64,000 nt of DNA from the NCBI GenBank assembly GCA_030278955.1, contig JAOANR010000001.1, positions 868,001 through 932,000 on the forward strand, in the 5' to 3' direction. This document shows positions 56,141 to 64,000 of the stretch, piece by piece. Both the position numbers and the translations under genes were made by a program. This stretch comes from Hygrophila difformis (taxonomy: Eukaryota > Streptophyta > Magnoliopsida > Lamiales > Acanthaceae). Positions within the stretch are counted from its first letter, which is position 1; the number at the start of each line of letters is the position of its first letter. The notes under the pieces were generated by a model that was not told the origin of the DNA, made no database searches, and saw nothing but the letters and a program-made list of their open reading frames with translations.

Positions 56141-56858
56141 GGCTATGAAACTCGGACACCCTCCTTTGGGTCGAGAATCTGCCTCGGACACGACACCGGA
56201 CACTTGTCCGGCAACAACTCCGGCAAGTGGACACGGAGTCGACTCTTTTCGGAGGAAGGAGTCGGCTTTTTGGATGAGGGAGGAAAGAAGGCGATGGAGA
56301 GCAGCACAACGAGGAAGTTATTGGCGGCACAACGAACGCAAGTGAAGGAGGGGGCGGCGGAGCAGTGTTGACGGCACTAGGTGACTGAGGCATGAGTGAT
56401 TAGGAGTTGCTCGAAGAATTGGAAACTCCAAGAGGAAATGAGATGTGAGACAGCGGGTAGGGGAATAGGGTAAGGAAATGAGGTGTGAGACGGCGGTAGA
56501 GGAATATTAGGGTAGGAGAATATTGGGCTGTTGGGCTTGTGCTTGGGCTGTTATTAATTTAAAATAATTTGGGTAAATTAGAGTCCAATAACTTACAACT
56601 TACATAACTTACAGGGTAAGGGTAATGGGCTATATTGTAAAAATAAATAATTTTACTAATAATAGTATAATATAATTATAAATAAATTGAGTGTCTAATA
56701 TTATTTTTCGGACACTCCGAATCGTGTCCGTGTCTTGAAAATAGTCAAGACACTTGTTTGACCGTGTCCTCGTATCCCCAAATTTTAAAAATGGAGTGTC
56801 GATTCTTCCGATTCCCGAATCGTGTCCGACACTCAAAGAGAGTCCGAGTAACATAGCC
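56141..56858. mobile_element. Non-autonomous TIR element, about 0.7 kb
   Basis: The left end GGCTATGAAACTCGGACAC and the right end, read in reverse as GGCTATGTTACTCGGACTC, form imperfect terminal inverted repeats of over 20 bp, with further GGACACGA matches inside both ends. The interior has no transposase. Flanking duplications are not clear, so the superfamily (Mutator or hAT) is left open. Confidence 0.65.
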
Positions 56859-58069
56859 TTCTGGGCTGTTTAAAATTAGTTTTCGCTTGTTTAATTATTC
56901 TTGGGACCAAAAGATGAATTATTTTGAGATCAGACATCAAATATCAATTTTATCTTCGGCTTCTCCAAAAAAAAAAATATCAATTTTATGAGATATATAT
57001 AACTGTATTAATTCTTTTAATTGCTCCATATGTTTTTTTGAATTAATATCCAACTAGGTTTGATTTTTATCACCTCACCTTAATTAGGCCATTTTTCTAT
57101 ATTATTTGTCCCTGTCACTTTCAATATATTTTTGATCAGTTTTGGAACTGATGAGCAGTAAAGACAACTTTTTTTAACAGATAAAAGCATGTCATTGGAA
57201 AGTGAGATTTACGACTGATTAACACATTAACAATAATTTCATTATGGGTTTATCTGTTTGATATACTACGTAGATAAAAAATTTGGGCCATGTTGAGCCA
57301 GATAAGCTATAATTATTTACTGTTTTATGTATAAGATACCATAACCTTATTGGGCCACAAAGGGGCCATATATGACCAATGATAGCCATGTTCGGCTTTA
57401 TGTTGAGACTTGTTACAGTTCACATTCCTCCAGTGATCCGTTTTTGAAATTATTCAGTTTACGTTTATCTTAAGAATAGTAGTAGTATTTAAATACTTTG
57501 AGTTGTCTTTCAAACATGAAAATATTTATTTTAAAGGTAATAACTTACTTTGATGAGTTAGGTGCTATGAATAAAGGATAAGTAAGTACACATGCATGAT
57601 GATATCAGGCATAAACTGTGCTGCGAAGCCTACCGTCATCAATATATATATATAGAGGATAATTAAGTGCCAGTTGATAACTAAGCATAACCTTTCATCT
57701 CTATTGCACCGATGAGGATAAGTACCTTAGACTAGGGTATCAGGGGTACGTAAACCGCGCGAGAGAGAATCCCTCCATCTCTATTTATATTTGTCCCCAT
57801 GTGAATAAACTCTAATTAATCCCTGGTCAGCTTGTTACCTTATACTAGCTAGGGCATCCATGCTTTAAGTTTTAGAGATCATGATTCTTTTCGAAATGGA
57901 CCTTTCTGGGTTCAGGAGCTGTACGTCTTGCTCATTGGGCCTGATATTCCTAGCTTATGTCCAATTCAGTAGCAATGACGATTGTGATGGTGATGATGAT
58001 TATAATGTGAGTATTTCATAAGTAGTACTAGTATCTCTTAAAGGGTTGAAAAGCTATAAATGAATTTGC

Positions 58070-58113
<44 letters not shown>

Positions 58114-59395
58114 ACCCCTATATATGATGTATTATTATAAATTACATTGATGGTCCGATTTGAGTTATTATCCATGTATATATTATTTTTACTACCTGTT
58201 GTCCAAGTTAGGTTTCACTTACCAGCAGCAAATCAATTGTTTGTTGATGTGTGTGCGTAAATTTTCCTCTGTTTTCGGGACATCAATTAGCATAACTTGC
58301 ATCATCATATATGGAGACGTACGGGACATGTGCTTTGGAGCTTCGGGCTCCTAGCATTTCCAATACGTACTTTTGGGCCAATTACTATATGCTAACGAAG
58401 TAATTAATATTCTGTTGATCTTAACAATGGATGTTTAATTATGATATTCTGATATACGTTTATGAATGAATGCTTTGTCTTCTTTCATATTCCTAACTTT
58501 ATCCAATGCACATGACTAATTAAGGTTCAGCAGATTAGGCCATGTGTGGCGGTGTCCCCACCATAAGTGCTTCCTCAATTCCATGTTTTAATTAATTGAT
58601 TTTTGGGTGTCGTCGTTTTTGCGTGTTTTTCGTGATTCGGGGTTTTGACGGGGATGGTGATGACTACTGGGGTTAATAATGAAGGAGAATTGAGTAGTAA
58701 TTAGGCTTTAATTAATTATGGCTAAGAAGTGATTTCTTGTGTTTGGGCGTGCGTTGTTTCAATTTAGGGTTATTGTTTTTGGCCAAGTTCAAGAGACTCG
58801 TTGTTGCGATTCTATGTTACCAGTTATTTCTATATGACATTTTTATATCTCAATCTTTGACAAGATCCTAAGGGTGGAATTAATTCAAGTTACATATGCA
58901 GATTATGAAAATTGTTGTGTTACCAGCTGTGTCACGTGAATCAAACTGGAACCTAGTGCACGAATCAATTTGAGGTTTGGTTAATCCGTAACTGATGAAT
59001 GAATAATAAATATGTGGATGATGATTTTCGTAGGATTAGGTTAGCCTCCAGATTCTGCTTGTGCAGAATTGATAAGTTAATAGTATGTTTGTGCTAAAGT
59101 AGTGTTTTATCGTTATTAAGGTATTTTTATGTCTTTTATAACAATCCCACTAATTGTGCGATATGTTTAGCACTCTGTAGGAAAGTTGCTTTTTTATTGG
59201 GTACAATTCGGAAGGAAGGAAATCTGCTGATGCTGTGCTATGGGAAATTTCTCTCTGATGGAATTAGTTTCTTTTCCCCAAGCAATTACTTCTCCCAATC
59301 CCAACCCATACACCACTACATTGCAAACAAAATTCAAAAACAAACATTGCGGTTTCTCTCGAAAAAATTTAGTAGAACGGTTGCTATGTAACTTG
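56859..59395. other. Intergenic, no gene recognised
   Basis: AT-rich, with no convincing exon, TIR pair or structured RNA. It contains the microsatellite noted separately. Confidence 0.55.
58070..58108. repeat. (ATT)n microsatellite
   Basis: About 12-13 perfect ATT units. Confidence 0.9.
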
Positions 59396-59399
59396 CGTA

Positions 59400-59551
59400 T
59401 AAAAACACTTCAAATCCGCGCTGCTTCACGTTCGATTGGAGCGACGCCGACCGCCGCCCGCCGCCCGCCGCCCGCCGCCCCTCCATTCTCGTCCATGCTG
59501 TCGAAACCCTCCATAGACCCGCCGTGTAAAACTCCACCGCCGGTGAATAAG
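59400..59551 (+). promoter_or_regulatory. Probable 5' untranslated exon of the right-edge gene
   Basis: A GC-rich segment ends in a strong donor (AATAAG|GTAAGG at 59,552). It contains a 7-bp tandem repeat (CCGCCCG, about four units, 59,449-59,478). An ATG at 59,494-59,496 would, after splicing to 61,089, start an upstream frame that ends past the main ATG. The exon's 5' border is a guess. Confidence 0.45.
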
Positions 59552-59735
59552 GTAAGGAATTCCGTTCAAATAGATTTGTTGTATTGCTTAGTTTTCCAAC
59601 ATTTTAGTCGGATTTGGGGCATAATGAGGGGGTTTTTGGAGTGGGCGATTCTTCCTAGGGTTTCAAGAAATACAAATCGATTTTGGGGGCGCCTAACCGA
59701 TTTTGTGTTGAGCGTTTTGCAAAATCGATTTTTTT

Positions 59736-60263
59736 ACAGTTTGCTATGGTTCAAACTTCCGAATGATGATGTGTTCAACTTTGAGAATGATGCTGTGTGC
59801 TAAAATGTTTAGTGTCTTCGGCCACCCTATTCCCCCTTTTGGATTTGATGATTAGGATTTGTTTATTTTAATCCCCTTTTGCTGCTAGTTGGAGTGAAGT
59901 GGTTAAAAAGGATAAATTTTAGATGATTGTGATGCTTCGAATTGATCATGCCGCTGTTAGGATCATGATTTATGGTCAAATTTTCAAATTGAAAATTTTA
60001 CAGTTTGCTATGGCTCAAACTTGAGACTGATTCTGTTTTCCACTTGACAATGATGCTGTGTTCTAAAATGTGTAGTGTCTTCGGCCACCCTATTCCCCCT
60101 TTTGGATTTGATGATTAGGATTTGTGTATTTTAATCCCCTTTTGCTGCTAGTTGGGGTGAAGTGGTTACAAAGGTTAAATTTTAGATGATTGTGATGCTT
60201 CGAATTGAGCATGCCGCTGTTAGGATCTTAATTTATGGTCAAATTTTGAAATTGAATTCGATA
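59736..60263 (+). repeat. 264-bp tandem duplication in intron 1
   Basis: The segment from ACAGTTTGCTATGG (59,736) repeats at 60,000 with over 90% identity, including CTTCGGCCACCCTATTCCCC. The event is recent and lies entirely within the first intron. Confidence 0.85.
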
Positions 60264-61089
60264 GTGAATTTAGAATTTTAAAGTAAAATGTTGGAACAGA
60301 ATTGAGTGTTATTTTCTAGTGTTGGAATTGATGAATGATTCGAGCAGAAATGAATTTTATTAGCATCGGATTGTCCTTGTACCGTGTCACTGTTGATTCA
60401 TTTTGTGCTGTTCTAGGTTTTGAATTGTGATGATCTTTCTTTATTCATCGAAAGGTTTTATGGCCATTATCTCAGAATTCTTAAATCATTTTTATGGTTT
60501 CTGTTAGTAATCAAGCCAGAATACACAAACTCAAGTTGGGAGTGTGCACTAACCAAACTTGGTTATAGCACACAGTAGGTTCCATTTGGTTAATGCTATA
60601 GTGCAGTAGGTTTCATTTGTTTAATGTTCATTATTAATAAAATTATTCTGCATATATTTTGGGATTTGAATGCATTGTAGTAGTGATGTAGTGACCCCAA
60701 ATATTGACATTGATTAATCTTGCAACGATACAACCGATGTAGTGATGTTGGATTGAAATTTTGTGACCAACATAATTTGACCAACATAATTTGCTGTTCA
60801 TATTGGACTGAGAGATTTCTTATCTTCTAGCTTTTTTGCTCTTTATAGTGGCATGATCTTTAATTAGTTTAAAGTCCAAATGCACCACAACTTCCATTAT
60901 CCCAAAAAACTGTTATTGTTAAATTTCCTAACAATTTGTCATATTTTCAATTGCTAATACTGTCATGATGTTGAGTTCATGCATTTGAAGATTTGTGATT
61001 TAAATGCACTGAAGTAGTCCTCTTATTTTGATAATTATTCTTTTGAGTTCCCAGCCGTCTAATTATTCCATTTTACAGCTTTTCTCAGG

Positions 61090-63721
61090 ATGAGTCAAGA
61101 CAAACAGGCAGAGAAAGAGCAAGTAACTCAATTTGCTTGTGTTCCTAAGAGGGTGACAGAGGTGAACAAAATACTTGCTCAGAACAGGCCAGACGGGAGA
61201 TGGGACTACATCGACAAGTCTTGCTTCAAAGGGTTGCTTCGTATCAAGCAATTTCCGGTCCCCGTGGCTCCCACCTTGCATCTGCTAGAAGCGTGGGATG
61301 CCAAAGCTAAGTGTTTTCGATTTGTTGATGGGAGAACCTTGGAGGTTACAGCGGAGAGGGTTGCTGCAGTTTATGGGTTGCCCCATGGACCCGGTAAAGA
61401 CTTAATCACAAAGGAACGACTTGAAGTGACTGATGATTTTTGCGATGAGATACGTGATAGACTGAAGTTGTGTGATAGTGGTGAGGGTTTAGTTGACTGG
61501 AAAAGGTTGAAGTTTCTGTTGCAGTCTCCGAAATGGGCGGATGAGATGGATAAAGAGGGTTACTGGAGACTGTATGCACTGTATTGCATTGGGGCTGTAT
61601 TAGCACCTGTTCCGAACCGGAGGTTGAGGCTGGGATATTTGAAGTTCTTGAGAACCAGAGAGAGGGCAAATAGATATAATTGGGCCATGGTGGTACAGGA
61701 AGGATTATTTGCCAGGATTGCTCCTGATGGCGCAGTGACATTCGATCTTGGGAAAAGGGTGCCGGGGGATTTCCACTGTTTAAATGTAAGTGATATGATT
61801 CTCTCATTTGTTGTTTTGATAAGATGCAATGTGCACGTACTATGTCATGTACGAAATAATAATTTTGTTTTTTTTTTTTTTTCCCCAATGCAGCACATTT
61901 TTTTTGACTTTGTTGGTTGTAAGTCTGGCACATGGTACACTGGTGGTCTCAAGCGGAAGCTGACAATGGAACTTGTCGAACAGTATGTTGGTCCGCCTAA
62001 GGGTGATAAATCTGGTCCGGATGGGGATGGATGTGCGAGTGATGCAAACATTGGAGATGAGGAAGTAGCGGGGGAAGAGTTAGAGGTATGCAAGATAACC
62101 ATTGTGCTGTGATGTTGTATGCTTTATTTTATTTTATCGTCATAACTCAGCTTACCTGTTGCACGTTCTGAAATAGGCTGAGCAGAGTATGAGCAGGGAC
62201 GAATTTCTCAGGTCTCAGATTAAGAAGATCGACGATGAGGTAAAGGGATTGGACAATCGGAAGAAGGAAATCGAAGAGGAGTTAAAGGTATTGGATGCCC
62301 GGAAGAATGAACTGATGAGGTTGAGGGTGCCCCTTGATGTAGAACTAGCCGGTATGCAGTGGGAGGACTATCTGAACCAAGAGAAAGCATCTGGCAACGC
62401 TGGTGTGAATGTAGATGTTGGGGGTGATAAGGTGACGGGGGAAGAAACGGTTGGCGGCATTGAAGCTGGTTGCGACGAGATGGATGACACATCAATTGAT
62501 CCGGATCGTGCTGACAGTAGCGATGCATTGTACGACGATGATACTCTGATTCGTGACATTCCGAAATCTCCAGCACAGGGTAAATCAATTGAAGAACATA
62601 GCAGCCGTTCTGATGGTGGAGTGACATTTGTTGTTGGAGAACCAGCGAGTTTTTTTGCTCAAGCATACCGATCACGGATGAATGATCCCATAGTTCTACC
62701 GACTGGTAAGCTGTTTGCATCACCACAATTCGTACAGCACGAACCTGAGCAGGTACGTCTTCTAATACTTTACTCAACATTGCAGGCATTTATTTTCTAA
62801 ACTGATCTACTATATTCTGTCAAAAACTGTTGTTAAATAATCCTGAGTGTCTTAAACAATGCACTGATCTATATATTCTGTCAAAAACTGATCTATTGTA
62901 TTCTGTCAAAATAAATTATTGCTGGACAGGAATTACCATAGGTTTGTCTTTAACATGGTTTTCCTCTTTGCAAGGGTACTGACTTTAGTTATAATGGTAC
63001 TCTAGAAATGGATTTACCATAGGTATTTGCTGAATTTTGTTCTTACTGGGTGTTCCGCCCAATACTCATAGGAATCAATCTTACTGTTGTGTGTTTGTTA
63101 TTTTTGTTATTCCTCGCATGTCCCTGTTCATTTACTTTTGTGTCCTCAATGGTGTATGCTATTACATAGAGTTGCTTGTTTGGCTGGGGTAATGAAATAA
63201 CTATCTGGAGTCAATTACTTTGTTTTTTGGGTTTAATATGCTGGGCATAGCAGCTCTTAAGATGTAGTTCATGGTTTTCTGTCATCACAGGAGCTAATCT
63301 ATTCTAAAACATCAGGATTCTCTCATTATAGATGTTTTGTTGAGTTTGTAGTTGATAACTTGGAACTGGATGTTTTTGGTGAATCATTGTTGACTATTAA
63401 GTTTCATTTTGTTTGACTTCATTTTAATTTTCTCACAGTCTACCCCAGTCGTGGACAAATCATGTCCGACTTTCCACTTGTTATCACAGCCCGATGCGAA
63501 TGACAGCGATGATGATTTTGTTGACCCACCTCCACGGGAACCGATTGGGCGGAATTCTACGCCACGTGTTGCTGATCCTCAAAAGCGTCCCCGGACGCTA
63601 TCTAGAGCTGTTTTGTCTCCTTCGTACGACAATCCTGGATATCTACAGAACTTCTCATCATTGACAGTTATAGAGAAGAAGCTTGTGAAGTGGTTGTTCA
63701 CAAAGGGGAAAAAATCGAAAG
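61090..63721 (+). CDS. Plant-mobile-domain/DUF1985-like protein, 5' part, cut by the window edge
   Basis: Four coding exons join in phase without stops: 61,090-61,785, 61,894-62,085, 62,177-62,752 and 63,439-63,721 (582 codons, donor GTCAGT follows). The ATG at 61,090 lies one base inside the second exon (acceptor TTCTCAG) and is the first in frame. Residues ~35-220 (FKGLLRIKQF, HLLEAWDAK.KCFRF.DGRT, VAAVYGLPHGPGKDL, LYALYCIGAVLAPVPNRRLR then YNWA) have the pattern of the plant mobile / DUF1985-type domain seen in transposon-derived proteins and before Ulp1-like cysteine proteases. Residues ~300-350 form a charged coiled coil (QIKKIDDEVKGLDNRKKEIE), followed by an acidic, disordered region. 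A C-terminal protease, if any, would lie beyond 64,000. The gene may be host or belong to a MULE/CACTA element. The exon model is firm; the family name is less so. Confidence 0.7.
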
Positions 63722-64000
63722 GTCAGTCCTGCTTCATTCTACTGTGCTAATGCTTATACTTATATATGCTACTATTTCGAACAATCAATAGGCCTTTCTA
63801 TAGCTGTGCTAAGTCTTATGCTTATATATGCTACCACATCGTTTCACCAATGCTATTGTCTGACCTGATTATTATTATTAATAAGTAGTGAGTCGTGGCT
63901 GGGTACTTATTGTGCTAACGATCATAATTATATGTGCTAATGAACAGTTTTCCTTATGCTAACTAATGATTTAATGTCTTCTCCCAATCTTGAGATATGG
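63722..64000 (+). other. Start of intron 5 of the right-edge gene
   Basis: Intron-like AT-rich DNA with repeated 'CTTATATATGCTA' strings (63,757 and 63,821). The next exon is outside the window. Confidence 0.5.

Overview
This is nuclear DNA of a flowering plant, almost certainly a eudicot. The evidence is GT-AG exons matching plant-specific families (VOZ, WEB, SFH-type Sec14), Stowaway- and CACTA-type miniature elements, a Helitron, and Ty1/copia and Ty3/gypsy-type LTR elements primed by initiator tRNA-Met. There are no bacterial-type operons and no rRNA or tRNA genes that I can see. Most of the window is transposon. The only gene-like locus that looks intact runs off the right edge.

Layout. 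1-7.5 kb: LTR-like and AT-rich sequence without a convincing gene. 7.9-18.3 kb: a gypsy-derived non-autonomous element with three ~3 kb LTRs and two ~650 bp interiors, flanked by a 5-bp target duplication. It sits inside one arm of a large inverted duplication (about 7.5-27.2 kb once insertions are removed, centre about 20.1 kb). The arms carry copies of a repeat, here called R1, that contains a short conserved reading frame. The other arm is split by a broken Ty1/copia element (21,678-27,009).

27,815-49,049: a ~21 kb Helitron. It has a 5' TC end, a 3' hairpin plus CTAG end, and lies between A and T. It encodes no Rep/helicase that I can see, but holds a series of captured gene pieces with introns, nearly all on the + strand: SNU13, a MYB-type C-terminal exon, an SFH Sec14-like protein, PECT1, sulfite oxidase, WEB, VOZ, a HAC acetyltransferase exon and fibrillarin, plus unidentified exons. 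Many splice sites survive, but most pieces carry stops or frameshifts. This is the most striking structure in the window.

49-56.9 kb: another R1 copy split by a solo LTR (50,034-52,693, TSD CCGCG), a deleted copia copy, and a 0.7 kb TIR element. 57-59.4 kb is empty. 59.4-63.7 kb is the 5' part of a gene with four coding exons resembling plant-mobile-domain/DUF1985 proteins that often precede Ulp1-like proteases.

A second notable signal is in the LTRs. Both LTR families carry arrays of short hairpins whose loops are conserved while the stems change in a compensating way. Family assignments come from reading translations by eye; no database search was run.
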